From: Kaistella carnis
GTDB lineage: Bacteria; Bacteroidota; Bacteroidia; Flavobacteriales; Weeksellaceae
DNA: 64,000 bases
Reading direction: 5' to 3'
NCBI RefSeq assembly: GCF_003860585.1
Contig: NZ_CP034159.1
Location: 1,550,001 to 1,614,000, forward strand
A model generated the notes under the pieces. It was not told the DNA's origin. It saw only the letters and a program-made list of their open reading frames with translations, and searched no databases. Of this stretch, positions 1 to 8,965 are shown piece by piece (position 1 is the first letter of the stretch; each line of letters opens with the position of its first letter). Both the position numbers and the translations under genes were made by a program.

Positions 1-173
1 TATCAGATGTTTATTGGAAAAACTGGCGAAATTATATGACTACTGATGATAATTGGGATAAAAAATGGCAAACCCCAACCTTAGATCCTGCTTATGATTC
101 AAATGATCTAGGTTCGAAAAAAGACGCATTAGAAAAATTTGAAAATTTAAAAACAATATTCAATTTCAAATAA
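1..173 (+). CDS. 3' end of an unidentified protein, probably a T6SS effector
   Basis: An open frame enters from the left edge (first full codon at 3) and stops at 171-173, giving about 56 residues ending in TIFNFK. The tail is polar and rich in Trp, Asp and Lys. It has no motif I recognise. The stop codon abuts the ATG of a lipoprotein gene, exactly the arrangement seen at 7201/7202 between the HET-C effector and its lipoprotein. By that analogy it is probably the C-terminus of an effector whose immunity lipoprotein follows. The identity is inference from position only. Confidence 0.5.
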   Translation, partial: SDVYWKNWRNYMTTDDNWDKKWQTPTLDPAYDSNDLGSKKDALEKFENLKTIFNFK

Positions 174-800
174 ATGACAAAATATACATTATATACAGTA
201 ATATTTATGATATCAATATTTTCTTGTAAAAATAATAAATCACTTTTACAAGAAGAACCTATTAATTTATATCCTAATAAAGAAATTATTAAAAAGCAAT
301 ATCATAAATACTCCTTATTAGATCCGTTTAATCCTAATCTTATTTTATACACACCTATTGAGCCTAGTTTGAATGACCCTCGAAAAGCAAAAACTTTAAT
401 AAAAGCTACGGATCCATACGATTTACAATACCTCAACAAGTACATAAGAGACGAAATGAATGGAGAATATATTGATTATGTATTTCAAAATGATACGATA
501 TTGTACAGGTATTATTCCAAACATTATAAAATAAATGAAACAAAAGAATTTGACAGTAAAAAGAAAATTGAAGATTATCTATTAAAACATTCTATTGACT
601 TTAAATTTATTAAATATAATGAAGATAAAAATCTAATTTATTTATTAAAGAAGAAAGAACAGCCGTTTCAATCTTTTTGTGTTATTGATTCGCACGATAA
701 TATTTTAGAAATCTACATAATTTATAACTCTAAAGATACAATAATGTCTTTGTCTCAAAAGTCGCTTAGACCTTTTCGTGGAAGTAAAATAGAAGATTAA
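174..800 (+). CDS. Lipoprotein, candidate T6SS immunity protein
   Basis: This 208-residue protein begins with a lysine-poor n-region, a short hydrophobic segment and a lipobox ending IFSC (Cys at about residue 18), so it should be lipidated and exported to the periplasmic face. The mature part is charged and rich in Tyr, Lys and Asp, with no domain I recognise. The gene starts immediately after the stop of the preceding partial gene. The same effector-then-lipoprotein order recurs three more times in the next 15 kb. In Bacteroidota T6SS loci, periplasmic lipoproteins after effectors are commonly immunity proteins, so that is the favoured role. No catalytic motif is visible. Confidence 0.6.
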   Translation: MTKYTLYTVIFMISIFSCKNNKSLLQEEPINLYPNKEIIKKQYHKYSLLDPFNPNLILYTPIEPSLNDPRKAKTLIKATDPYDLQYLNKYIRDEMNGEYIDYVFQNDTILYRYYSKHYKINETKEFDSKKKIEDYLLKHSIDFKFIKYNEDKNLIYLLKKKEQPFQSFCVIDSHDNILEIYIIYNSKDTIMSLSQKSLRPFRGSKIED

Positions 801-851
801 GTATAAAAGTATTTTAAATTTTGGTAGCCTCCCACAAACTGTGTAAGTTGA

Positions 852-913
852 AAAGTTATTCTGAAAAATTTTGAGCCCTCAAAGCTCAAAAAATTTTTCG
901 GAAATAACTTTTT
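852..913 (+). repeat. Long imperfect hairpin in the IS leader, copy 1
   Basis: AAAGTTATTCTGAAAAATTT and its imperfect reverse complement (ending AAATAACTTT) flank a small loop around CCTCAAA, forming a stem of about 27 bp directly upstream of the transposase start. The same structure is conserved in the second IS copy despite sequence drift. A leader hairpin of this type can terminate or sequester read-in transcripts and limit transposase expression; that role is inference. Confidence 0.6.
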
Positions 914-936
914 ACTATTTTTAAACCTACATAGTT

Positions 937-2139
937 ATGATCGACAAAGAAGAATTATTAAACAGCAAGGATTTCTACAAGTCCTTTAAGAGCGGAGAGG
1001 ATTTGACATCCTTCTTCAAAGAAATGCACAAGCGTGCCGTAGAACATATGCTTGATGCCGAACTCGATGCACATCTTGACAATGAGAAGCACGAAAAAAC
1101 CAAAGGCGGAAATTACCGAAACGGACATGGAACCAAGAAAATTAAATCCTCTTTTGGAGAGGCAGAAATAAGAGTTCCCAGAGATCGTGAAGGTAGTTTT
1201 GAGCCTGCATTGGTTCCGAAAAGGCACAACATTATCGAGGGTCTGGAAAACATCATTATCTCCTTTTATGCCAAAGGCATGAGCGTAAGCGACATCGAGG
1301 AGCAGATCCGTGAGATGTATGATTTTGAAGTCTCTACTTCTACAATTTCCAGAATTACCAGTGCCGTAGCAAGCGAGGTTACTGCCTGGCAAAACCGCCC
1401 GTTGGAAGATTTATACCTGATTGTCTGGATGGACGGTATCGTCTTCAAGGTTCGGGAAAATTCAAAGGTCATCAACAAAACCGTCTATCTTGCAGTGGGC
1501 TTAAACCGTGAAGGTAGAAAGGAAGTTCTTGGAATGTGGCTTGGCAAAAACGAGAGTTCAAGTTTTTGGATGAGTGTTTTGACTGATTTAAAAGCCCGCG
1601 GCGTAGAGGATATCCTGATTACTGCTACTGACAATCTCAATGGATTTACCCAAACCATACGTTCTGTTTTCCCTGAGTCACAAACCCAGATTTGCGTCGT
1701 TCACCAGATCAGAAACGCCTGTAAATATGTTGTTTGGAAAGACAGGAAAGCCTTCACAGCAGATATGAAGCACATTTATACCGCACCAAATAAACAGGCT
1801 GCAGAAGCGGCATTAAAGGACTTTGCCGAAAAATGGGAATCCAAATATTCTTACGCCATCAGATCCTGGAGGGAAAATTGGGATGAACTGACGGTATTCT
1901 TCGACTTCCCTTTGGAAATCCGTAAGATCATCTATACCACCAACTTAATCGAAAATCTGAACGGAAAAATAAGAAAATATACCAAAAACAAAATGTCATT
2001 CCCGACAGATGATGCAGTGTTAAAATCCGTTTATCTTGCTCTCAGAGAAGCAACTAAGAAATGGACCATGCCCATTCAAAACTGGGGTATTGTTTTAAAC
2101 CAATTTATGCTTATTTTTGAAGAAAGGCTCAGATTATAA
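937..2139 (+). CDS. IS256-family (Mutator-like) transposase, copy 1
   Basis: This is a full-length 400-residue transposase, the usual size for the family. The DDE residues are visible: Asp166 in WMDGIVFK, Asp232 in ATDNLNGF and Glu339 in [10 protein letters not shown]. The CVVHQIRNA segment typical of IS256 transposases lies between the second Asp and the Glu. The N-terminal part carries the zinc-binding-like or DNA-binding region and the [10 protein letters not shown] motif. The protein looks intact and differs from the copy at 15577-16779 by dozens of substitutions, so the two are related but separate elements. It catalyses cut-and-paste or copy-type transposition of the surrounding IS. Confidence 0.95.
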   Translation: MIDKEELLNSKDFYKSFKSGEDLTSFFKEMHKRAVEHMLDAELDAHLDNEKHEKTKGGNYRNGHGTKKIKSSFGEAEIRVPRDREGSFEPALVPKRHNIIEGLENIIISFYAKGMSVSDIEEQIREMYDFEVSTSTISRITSAVASEVTAWQNRPLEDLYLIVWMDGIVFKVRENSKVINKTVYLAVGLNREGRKEVLGMWLGKNESSSFWMSVLTDLKARGVEDILITATDNLNGFTQTIRSVFPESQTQICVVHQIRNACKYVVWKDRKAFTADMKHIYTAPNKQAAEAALKDFAEKWESKYSYAIRSWRENWDELTVFFDFPLEIRKIIYTTNLIENLNGKIRKYTKNKMSFPTDDAVLKSVYLALREATKKWTMPIQNWGIVLNQFMLIFEERLRL

Positions 2140-2186
2140 AACCCAAGCCCTAACTTTTTAACTTACACACTTTGCGGGATAGTGTC

Positions 2187-2833
2187 TTAAAAAAGGAACA
2201 AAATATATTTTTATAGAAGAAAATTTAAAGAAAATTCCGTTAATGGATGAGGATTCTTTCTCCATGTACAGTTCATTAAATAAAAAAATCAAATTTGGAA
2301 AAGCTGTTTCAGAAGCACTTGATAAATATCTTATTATCGAAGAAATGGCACAAATGATTCCAGAAATAAGTAGTAATGGAAAATTTAATAAACCCGCACT
2401 TTCAACTTTTGTAGGAATGATTCCTGGAGCTCAAATTATAGCGTTTGGTGTTGCTGTATTAGAATGGGTGTCAGCGGATATGATTAAGGAAATGGACGAG
2501 TGGTTAGATGAACAAATGTGGATTCGATGGCAGAATTCAAAGGCCAAAGGCTTAAAAGAAGCAAGATTTTTTGCAGGTCTTGATTGGGCCAAAAAAAATG
2601 GATTTTTTCACGAATCACTAAGTCACCAATTGCTTAACCGTGTTTTAAGAGGTGATTTTAAAGAAATAAACGAACTAATTACTGCAATTGCAAGGGATTC
2701 AAATCCTAAAACGCATACGATATTTACATACAGGGTTGAGGAGCCTCAAATTGAAGAATATTTCGATTTAATAGATTGTATTTTTATAAATGATACCAAT
2801 GAAAAAAACAGTTCATTTTTTCCTAGCTTTTAA
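2187..2833 (+). pseudogene. 5'-truncated T6SS effector remnant interrupted by the IS
   Basis: The reading frame is open from the IS edge at 2187 through the first ATG at 2243 to the stop at 2833, so the gene originally extended further left and lost its start at the IS junction. The remaining about 215 residues contain a hydrophobic Gly/Ala-rich stretch (IPGAQIIAFGVAVLEWVS) followed by MIKEMDEWL and NSKAKGLKEAR. The same order recurs in the broken effector at 10829-11328 (GANAVMFGLAVFEATIVAGV, RDMDDFV, NSKLKGLVGVR), which shows that the two share a C-terminal domain. The hydrophobic helix suggests a membrane-active toxin; this is inference. Two candidate immunity genes follow immediately. Confidence 0.7.
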
Positions 2834-3371
2834 TTTGTTTTTAAGTTGCGAAAATCCTTCCATACTAGAAACAATTTCTGATAAGAACGTAACCATTTCC
2901 TTTAGAAAAGATAGTGATGAAAAAGTATTGGTTCTAAATGTACCATTAGAATTTACATTAAATCTCAATTCAGAAAAGATAAAAAATGTGAGGATATACT
3001 ATATATCAAACGGTAAACTCAGTTCTTTATCAGAAGATTACGCCGTTTATGACCGTGCTAGTAATCAAAAATTATTGTTTGACATTAAAAAAGTTAATCA
3101 AAAATACCCTGCAAATATATATATTATTGATAGGCGTATTTCAATTCAAGAAGAAAAAGCTTTAGAATTAGTTAATAGATATGCTCCTAACTCAAATCTT
3201 AGCAATTTGCAGTCTGACAATGATTCAATAACTCTAACCTCATATAAAAAATTCCGAGAAGACAACCCTCAATTTATTACAAATATGAGAAAGGAATCTG
3301 ATTCATTAAAATTAAATTTAGTTTTTGGAAAAGGAAAAACAAAAATTATTGGAAAAAAAATAGAATGGTAG
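2799..3371 (+). CDS. Lipoprotein, candidate immunity protein
   Basis: This protein is about 190 residues. The start is placed at the second ATG (2799) because it gives a compact signal peptide, MKKTVHFFLAFNLFLSC, with the lipobox Cys at residue 17. The ATG at 2790 adds only three residues. The gene overlaps the 3' end of the truncated effector by about 35 bases, as expected for translational coupling of toxin and immunity genes. The mature region is Lys, Ser and Asn rich and matches no family I know. Its position after an effector with a hydrophobic domain favours a periplasmic neutralising role. Confidence 0.6.
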   Translation: MKKTVHFFLAFNLFLSCENPSILETISDKNVTISFRKDSDEKVLVLNVPLEFTLNLNSEKIKNVRIYYISNGKLSSLSEDYAVYDRASNQKLLFDIKKVNQKYPANIYIIDRRISIQEEKALELVNRYAPNSNLSNLQSDNDSITLTSYKKFREDNPQFITNMRKESDSLKLNLVFGKGKTKIIGKKIEW

Positions 3372-3778
3372 AAGATAACATCAAGAATCATTTAAAGGAT
3401 TTTTCTGAACAAGAACTCGCATACTTTTATAGATTTCGTTTCAAACAGCAAACACTAAAAACACAGAAAATAATTGAAGAATTTTTGTTTAGCGAACTTA
3501 GTTTAAGCAAAAAAGAAATACAAAAATTAATAATCAAACATAAACCTCTAGGTCTTTGTAGAAGATGTGGGTCTTCTAAGTGTTTTTCTTATTTGGTTGA
3601 TTATTATCCGACAAACAGTTGGAGCCTTTCCTATTACAAAAAAGAAGATTTTTCTACAGGTGCGAGAAAAAAAGAAAAAATAGAATGTGCTGTCTGTGGA
3701 TATATAATCTTCGATCCAAATAGAAGTTTAGTGATTGGTATTTTAAAAAAAGTAGTCGATTTAATTAAAAATAGATAG
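3365..3778 (+). CDS. Small zinc-ribbon protein in a toxin cassette
   Basis: This 137-residue cytoplasmic protein has no signal peptide. Two knuckles, CRRCGSSKCF at about residues 59-68 and CAVCGYIIFD near 108-117, make a zinc-ribbon arrangement separated by a Tyr-rich loop (YYPTNSW). The first 50 residues are predicted helical (HLKDFSEQELAYFYRFRF). The start overlaps the stop of the preceding lipoprotein by seven bases, so the two are co-translated. Immediately downstream begins a vgrG fragment with no promoter gap. It could be a second immunity protein or a cargo gene picked up with the cassette. I do not recognise the family. Confidence 0.6.
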   Translation: MVEDNIKNHLKDFSEQELAYFYRFRFKQQTLKTQKIIEEFLFSELSLSKKEIQKLIIKHKPLGLCRRCGSSKCFSYLVDYYPTNSWSLSYYKKEDFSTGARKKEKIECAVCGYIIFDPNRSLVIGILKKVVDLIKNR

Positions 3779-3779
3779 T

Positions 3780-4715
3780 ATTCTTGCGCAAGGAAAACAC
3801 CATCAAATCTCCTATTCTACGAGATTAATAATTATCGAAACGAATCATGTTGTTGATACTTTAGGACATTACAAAGGAACTTTCAAAGCCATTGCAAGTG
3901 ACACCGGATTTTTACCAAAACCGGAGTTTACAGTTCCAATCGCACAACCACAATTAGCAACCGTCATCAGCAACAAGGATCCAAGCGGACAGGGAAGAGT
4001 GACGGTAAAATTCAACTGGCAACTACACAACACGACCGATTTTATCAGAATGATGAGTCCGGATACAGGTGGAACGGATCAGGTTTCTCAGAATCGTGGT
4101 TATGTTGCGATCCCCGAAGTTGGTGATCAGGTGATGGTGGGTTTTGTACATAATCATCCGGATCGACCTTTTGTGATGGGTGGAATGTTTCATGGAGGAA
4201 CTGCGTTGGGAGGATTTGCGGACAACCGGGTAAAATCTATTATGACCAGAAGTGGGCATAAAGTAGTTTTCACGGAAGATGAAAGTATTATTATTACAGA
4301 TAAAAGCGGAAATGAAATTCATTTGGATACCACGGGAAGCAATATTAATATCACGGCTCCTGAAACGATGACGCTCAATTGTAAGAATATGAATATTAAT
4401 GTGATGGAGAATATGACGACAAGTGTGGGGATGAACCAAAGCGATACTGTGGGAATGAACAGAAGCCAAAGTATAGGTTTAAATGCTGTTCAAAGTGTTG
4501 GAGCTATGAAAATGACTTCTGTTGTAGGTGATGCAAGTGTGTTTATTACCGGAAAACTGACGGAAATGATTGAGGGGGATGTACATAGTGAAACAAAGAT
4601 GGAACGGAATGAATATGCGGCAGAAGTAGAAAATTCTTCATCAAATGGTACAATTCACCAAAATGCAAAAGTGGAGGTTAAAAATAATAGCGGCGAAAAA
4701 AGTAATAATTATTAA
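3780..4715 (+). pseudogene. vgrG: vgrG 3' fragment 1 (T6SS spike, orphan)
   Basis: The frame opens after a stop at 3762-3764. VgrG-like sequence is recognisable from about 3780 (KHHQISYSTRL, then VDTLGHYKGTFKAI) to 4715, while a potential GTG start exists only at 3999. It contains the gp5/OB-fold region (DPSGQGRVTVKF, FVHNHPDRPFVMGGMFHG) and a beta-helix-like tail with repeated IGMN/VGMN units. The roughly 350-residue N-terminal gp27-like half of a normal VgrG is absent. The left border falls right after the stop of the zinc-ribbon gene, consistent with a recombination joint. The coding end (NNSGEKSNNY) lies 11 bases before the effector ATG. It is probably not a functional spike by itself unless internally started. 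Confidence 0.8.
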
Positions 4716-4726
4716 AAATAATAATT

Positions 4727-7201
4727 ATGAGCAGAACACGTATAGTACAAGGAAAGATTACTAAAATTACAGGAAAAGATCATTTCATATATTCTAAAGG
4801 ATCTATTACAAATAATGCCGCCACAAAAGTCATTCAAAAAGGTGAGCAAAGTGGTGTCTTTTATGGAAAACCTAATTTTCCCGATTTGAAATATGAATCG
4901 ACTGAATATAAGTTAAAAAGTCCTTTTGCTCATGAACAATTGCTTAAAATAGCTAAAGAACTTTCTGAAATGACTTTTGTTTTAATCATGTTACAAATTT
5001 TTGGAGATGATATAGAGATAGAAGCATTAGGAAAATTATATAAAGACTTATGTGATAAAAAATTACAGCCACCTGAAATTATTGTAACCAAAGACCCCAT
5101 AAAAAATTATAAGGCGAACTACAGTAATAAGCGCAAAGTAATATTAGTGAGTAGTGGTTTTTTAGAGGAAGCAACAAAAAATAATGAAATAAAAGCGCAA
5201 TTACTGGCTTCATTGGTAGAAGAATATGGTCATCATATTGATAATTTATTAAGGACAGAGTACGCGACCCATGGCAAAGAAGATAAAGATAGAATAGATG
5301 AAGGCGCAAAATTTGCCTATTTTTTACTAACGGTTGATTTTGCAAATACACCACAACTTGATTTTGCAGAAACTGAAACACCGGAATATACAGGAAAATT
5401 AATTTTAGATTTATCTACGCAAAGTCAGGACTTATCAAAATTTGTGGATCAACAACAATGGTATGACGATGATCCTACAGACGATGACATAGAAAATTTT
5501 GGTTTTGGTTTTGGAAAAGGTGCGCATGGAGGAATAGAAATGAATGCATTATTTAAAAAGAACATTTTTTTACAAGAAGAGGTATTACAAATTTATTATG
5601 GAAACTGGCTCAGAGATGTATCTCAAGTGTTGGTGCCAATGACAATACGTTTTACGAAAGAGGTACGAAGCAAAATTGAGCAAAATAATAAGAATGATAA
5701 AAATAAGATAAATCATTTATTAGCTGGAAATACTGCTAAATTTTCTCACGATGGTTGGGTGGAACTTATAGAATTATTCGCTGCAAAAGAATTTGTTTAC
5801 ACAATGGGAGGTGAAGATATGAAAACTCAAAATTATGTAAAGCATCTCGACATTTTTAGAAAAAAATATGGGGAAATGACCAAAGATATTTTGGGTATTT
5901 ACAGACCAGAAGAACATATCGATAACCCTAAAGATTTAACTGATGATCGGATTGGTGAAATCATGTTTAAAAGAGAAACAATCAATGGATTCGAAGAGTG
6001 GGATTTTTATGCAGGAGAAACACCCGATTGCTTTCAAACCAATAGTTTTGGACAGAAATATTATATTTACAGAGATAGTGAAGATGGACAAAAAAAAGCG
6101 GGTCGGGAAAAAGATTTTATTAAAGCAGATGCTTTAAGACCGTCAGCAGACACTTATATGATTAACGAGTTGAAGTTGGCTGTAAAATATGGCAAAACCC
6201 GCGATGGCTTTAGGCATTTAGGTGGAGCTTTTCATGTTTTAGAAGATTATTTTTCTCATACCAATTTTGTGGAATTATCACTATGCAAATTAGGGTACAC
6301 TAATCCGCAGTTTGTACACTTAAAAAAAGTATATCCTTGGGTAGAAGGAAAACAAGGAACAGATTACAAAAAAATCCCGATCGTAACAGGAAAATTTTTA
6401 TTGGACGACACAGCAGCAAGTATTATTCCTAAAATGGCAGATATGCTTTTGCCGATTGGTTTTACTGAATATAAATTGGCAAAACCAAGAGAGAGAACTT
6501 TCGGGCAACAGACGATTTACACCGTACTAAAGGATTTAGCAGAGGGGCAAAAAGAAGATCCGACAAAAAATAATGAAACTTACTTGGGGATGGACTCCGT
6601 AGAATTATTTGAATATTATAATAAACTACTTGAATTATCCGATTATATCCTTGAAATGAAAAGTGGAGAAAATCCTTTAGGATATATTTTAAGATTTTTT
6701 GATAAAATATCTCATTTTCTTGGTGAAGTAATGACTAATTTCACCAATGTTATTTTTAATATTTTAATAGAATCAACAGATGATGACATCAAAGAAACAC
6801 AAACCGAGGTCACCAATAAAAATTATGGTGAAAATCCTACCCATACCCAAATAGCAAAAGATACAATAGAGCATCCTTTAAATGGATTAGCATCGGAATT
6901 GGCAGAGATAGCAGTTGCAGACATTGGGCAAAGAATTAAAGATATTTGGGAAGGAAGAACAATTGATCCTAATGGAGATTTACTTGCTAATTATATTTTA
7001 AACACCTACTCCAGACATCCGCGAAGTGTAACTTGGATGGATGCTCCTGTTTTGAATTGGGCAAATTTTAAAAAAAATGATAAATACTTTTTAGAAAGTT
7101 TATATTTTCCAACTCCAATAGCTCATGCGCATGATGTTGCAAAAAGAAAAGTTTTTATTGGGAAAGAAAAATTAGATGAATTAATTAAATATTTCAAATA
7201 A
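4727..7201 (+). CDS. T6SS effector: conserved N-terminal module, zincin-like motif and HET-C domain
   Basis: This is a large intact 824-residue protein. Residues 1-50 (MSRTRIVQGKITKI to VFYGKPN) match the starts of the two other effectors in this array. Around residues 164-172, LVEEYGHHID resembles the EExGHH form of metallopeptidase-like motifs. From about residue 260 the HET-C family signature appears: GKGAHGGIE, YYGNWLRDVSQ (290-300) and RHLGGAFHVLEDYFSHTNF (about 495-513). The conserved His, Glu and Asp residues there are thought to bind metal, and the fold is related to phospholipase C-type enzymes. HET-C proteins are known in fungal incompatibility and bacterial polymorphic toxins. The predicted role is a toxin delivered on VgrG, possibly acting on membranes. 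The lipoprotein and membrane protein downstream are its likely immunity partners. Confidence 0.8.
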   Translation: MSRTRIVQGKITKITGKDHFIYSKGSITNNAATKVIQKGEQSGVFYGKPNFPDLKYESTEYKLKSPFAHEQLLKIAKELSEMTFVLIMLQIFGDDIEIEALGKLYKDLCDKKLQPPEIIVTKDPIKNYKANYSNKRKVILVSSGFLEEATKNNEIKAQLLASLVEEYGHHIDNLLRTEYATHGKEDKDRIDEGAKFAYFLLTVDFANTPQLDFAETETPEYTGKLILDLSTQSQDLSKFVDQQQWYDDDPTDDDIENFGFGFGKGAHGGIEMNALFKKNIFLQEEVLQIYYGNWLRDVSQVLVPMTIRFTKEVRSKIEQNNKNDKNKINHLLAGNTAKFSHDGWVELIELFAAKEFVYTMGGEDMKTQNYVKHLDIFRKKYGEMTKDILGIYRPEEHIDNPKDLTDDRIGEIMFKRETINGFEEWDFYAGETPDCFQTNSFGQKYYIYRDSEDGQKKAGREKDFIKADALRPSADTYMINELKLAVKYGKTRDGFRHLGGAFHVLEDYFSHTNFVELSLCKLGYTNPQFVHLKKVYPWVEGKQGTDYKKIPIVTGKFLLDDTAASIIPKMADMLLPIGFTEYKLAKPRERTFGQQTIYTVLKDLAEGQKEDPTKNNETYLGMDSVELFEYYNKLLELSDYILEMKSGENPLGYILRFFDKISHFLGEVMTNFTNVIFNILIESTDDDIKETQTEVTNKNYGENPTHTQIAKDTIEHPLNGLASELAEIAVADIGQRIKDIWEGRTIDPNGDLLANYILNTYSRHPRSVTWMDAPVLNWANFKKNDKYFLESLYFPTPIAHAHDVAKRKVFIGKEKLDELIKYFK

Positions 7202-8008
7202 ATGAAAATTACAATAACCTTTATATTAATAACTTTACTTATGTCTTGCACAGAAAACAAAGCCCAGAAAACAGAAGTATCCAATGCAGAATTTTCTTTA
7301 TCAGATTGTGGTGGCACCTACAAAGGAAAACCTTTGCCCTTCGGAAAACCTATTGAAGAATGGGAGAAACTATTTGGAAAACCGACAAGAAAACAATATG
7401 ATGTTGTTTTTATATGGGATAATTTAGGTGTAATTATTTGGAATGTGGGAACAACAAAAGATGATGAGTACAGCCCAGATTATGAGATAAGAAAATACGA
7501 TCAATTATACATATTCTTTTCTAATTTAGATAGTCCTTCAGGTAAAAAAGGGAAATTAAAATTCGTTGATGAATTTGATTTTTTTGAGGCACAAAGGAAA
7601 TATCAAGAAAAGCATAAGATTCAAGGCACTCAAAATCTTGAATTATTTGATATTAACGAAAACGGAGAATTCCAAAATATTGAACTTATTAAACAATTTT
7701 TAATTTACCCTGCACTTTCTTATAAAAAATCTATTTCTATCGACGGTTCTGCAATAAATCCCGGAATATCATTAAAGGAACTCAATAAAAAAAGAAAATC
7801 TAAAGATTTGGAAATTTTATCTTTCCGAGACAATAATTTAGATGGTAATAATCAATGGGGCGATACCAAAGAAGAAGATGGAGAATATTGGAATAATGAA
7901 AAAAGAGATATGTGTCCTTCACAAAGTACATTCATTCGTAATATTGCACAATTTAGCAACCATGAATTAGAATTTATAAAAGTAGAATATTACGATAAAA
8001 ATGATTGA
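7202..8008 (+). CDS. Lipoprotein, likely immunity to the HET-C effector
   Basis: This 268-residue protein begins MKITITFILITLLMSC, a textbook lipoprotein signal with Cys at residue 16. Its ATG directly follows the TAA of the HET-C effector, so the pair must be co-transcribed. The mature domain contains CGGTYKGKPLPFGKPIEEW and a WDNLGV segment, the kind of short conserved motif seen in DUF-type immunity proteins with a beta-rich fold, but I cannot assign a named family. A periplasmic immunity protein against a periplasm- or membrane-acting effector fits the context. Confidence 0.65.
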   Translation: MKITITFILITLLMSCTENKAQKTEVSNAEFSLSDCGGTYKGKPLPFGKPIEEWEKLFGKPTRKQYDVVFIWDNLGVIIWNVGTTKDDEYSPDYEIRKYDQLYIFFSNLDSPSGKKGKLKFVDEFDFFEAQRKYQEKHKIQGTQNLELFDINENGEFQNIELIKQFLIYPALSYKKSISIDGSAINPGISLKELNKKRKSKDLEILSFRDNNLDGNNQWGDTKEEDGEYWNNEKRDMCPSQSTFIRNIAQFSNHELEFIKVEYYDKND

Positions 8009-8048
8009 TTTTTTTCAAAAACTAATATATTAAAATTAAAAGAATTAA

Positions 8049-8699
8049 ATGAACGACCATATTAAACTATTTGCAAAAATAAGTAGCAAAGTAATCGCCA
8101 AATGGCTACTTATCTTTATTACTGGAAACATCGTTACTTTGATAACATTTTTGGTGGCAATTTTCACAAATGCAAAATATGCAGGTGGTGGGCATGGAAG
8201 TCCTATTGCACTTGTTATAGGATTGTTTACCCAAAATATTTTTGCCTTTTTTGTCGTAATCGGTGCGCCAATTTTTCTCGCCTTATATTTTATTCTTGCA
8301 AATAAAATTTCCATTCAAAATGCATTGTACCAGTTATGGAAAACCAAAGCAGGTGACTATATTTCAGACAAAGTAGAAAACATCACCAGCAAATTTACAG
8401 AGAAAGACGGCTGGAAAACTGAAATTACCAACAAAGCCATCTTACAAGCTAAAATTTTGCAAGAAACTAAATCTGATCCTGATACTTCTAAATTACAGCG
8501 AAAAATAATAAATTATGGTTTCAAAAAAATAAATTTAGACGATATAAATTTCAAAGATGAAAATTTAAAATTGTCTCATATTCTAAAAGTAAAATTTTAT
8601 GATTTTATTTCAAATACTGCTAAACCTTCGTTAAAGTTATTTTGGATTTTGATTTTTTTGCAAATTTTTCTACTAATTGTTTCTTTTCTTTTAAAATGA
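8049..8699 (+). CDS. Small membrane protein, possible second immunity protein
   Basis: The protein is 216 residues. Hydrophobic helices are apparent at about residues 15-38 (AKWLLIFITGNIVTLITFLV), 50-85 (two helices around FAFFVVIGAPIFLALYFIL) and 195-215 (LFWILIFLQIFLLIVSFLL), with a roughly 100-residue charged cytoplasmic region between the second and last. It lies 40 bases after the lipoprotein. The cytoplasmic region is rich in Lys and Asp, with no recognised catalytic motif. Membrane proteins with this topology are common next to membrane-targeting toxins, so immunity is plausible; an unrelated role cannot be excluded. Confidence 0.6.
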   Translation: MNDHIKLFAKISSKVIAKWLLIFITGNIVTLITFLVAIFTNAKYAGGGHGSPIALVIGLFTQNIFAFFVVIGAPIFLALYFILANKISIQNALYQLWKTKAGDYISDKVENITSKFTEKDGWKTEITNKAILQAKILQETKSDPDTSKLQRKIINYGFKKINLDDINFKDENLKLSHILKVKFYDFISNTAKPSLKLFWILIFLQIFLLIVSFLLK

Positions 8700-8826
8700 T
8701 AATGTTAATAAGTAATTTAACTTTTCAAAAAAAGATATTGAAGGTTTTTGTGAAATAAAATAAAACAAATAAAAGCAATCTTACTAACTGTCTAAAAATA
8801 TTAATTTAAAAGGATTGTATTAAATA

Positions 8827-8889
8827 CTCTCGCAGATTTTGCAGATTAATTTGCGTAAAAATCTGCTAAATCACAAAAATCTGCGAGAG
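8827..8889. repeat. REP-like palindromic element
   Basis: CTCTCGCAGATTTT at 8827-8840 is perfectly repeated in inverted form at 8876-8889. A nested pair, GCAGATT at 8841-8847 and AATCTGC at 8860-8866, makes a long double-stem hairpin. It lies in a non-coding gap directly before vgrG fragment 2. I recall similar CTCGCAGATTTT palindromes in intergenic regions of Chryseobacterium-type genomes, so this is probably a dispersed repeat. It may mark the recombination border of the cassette. Confidence 0.65.
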
Positions 8890-8965
8890 AAATAATTTTA
8901 AAAAAATCAAAAACTAAAAATTTAGACAGATTCTTAAAAATGTTTAAAAGCCAACTATTTCATAA

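Larger units (their letters stand above)
823..2186 (+). mobile_element. IS256-family insertion sequence, copy 1
   Basis: The element is about 1.36 kb with one transposase gene. The left end begins GGTAGCCTCCCACAAACTGT. The right end, read inward on the other strand, begins GACACTATCCCGCAAAGTGT. From about 12 bases in, the two ends agree almost perfectly (TGTGTAAGTT). Copy 2 at 15527-16894 has the same kinds of ends, which fixes the borders. No flanking target duplication is visible: the 8 bases left are TAAATTTT and those right are TTAAAAAA. The element cuts into the 5' side of an effector gene whose remnant continues from 2187. Missing target repeats plus a truncated neighbour suggest an adjacent deletion or rearrangement after insertion. 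Confidence 0.85.

Noticed and set aside
958..1478. Minus-strand open frames inside the transposase of IS copy 1
   Set aside because: They are shadows of a well-supported transposase on the + strand and carry no motifs.
4023..4469. His-rich minus-strand frames inside vgrG fragments (also near 9323-9678 and 12766-13134)
   Set aside because: The His and Ile richness is the mirror image of Met/Asn/Ile codons of the repetitive VgrG tail; the same shadow appears in all copies.
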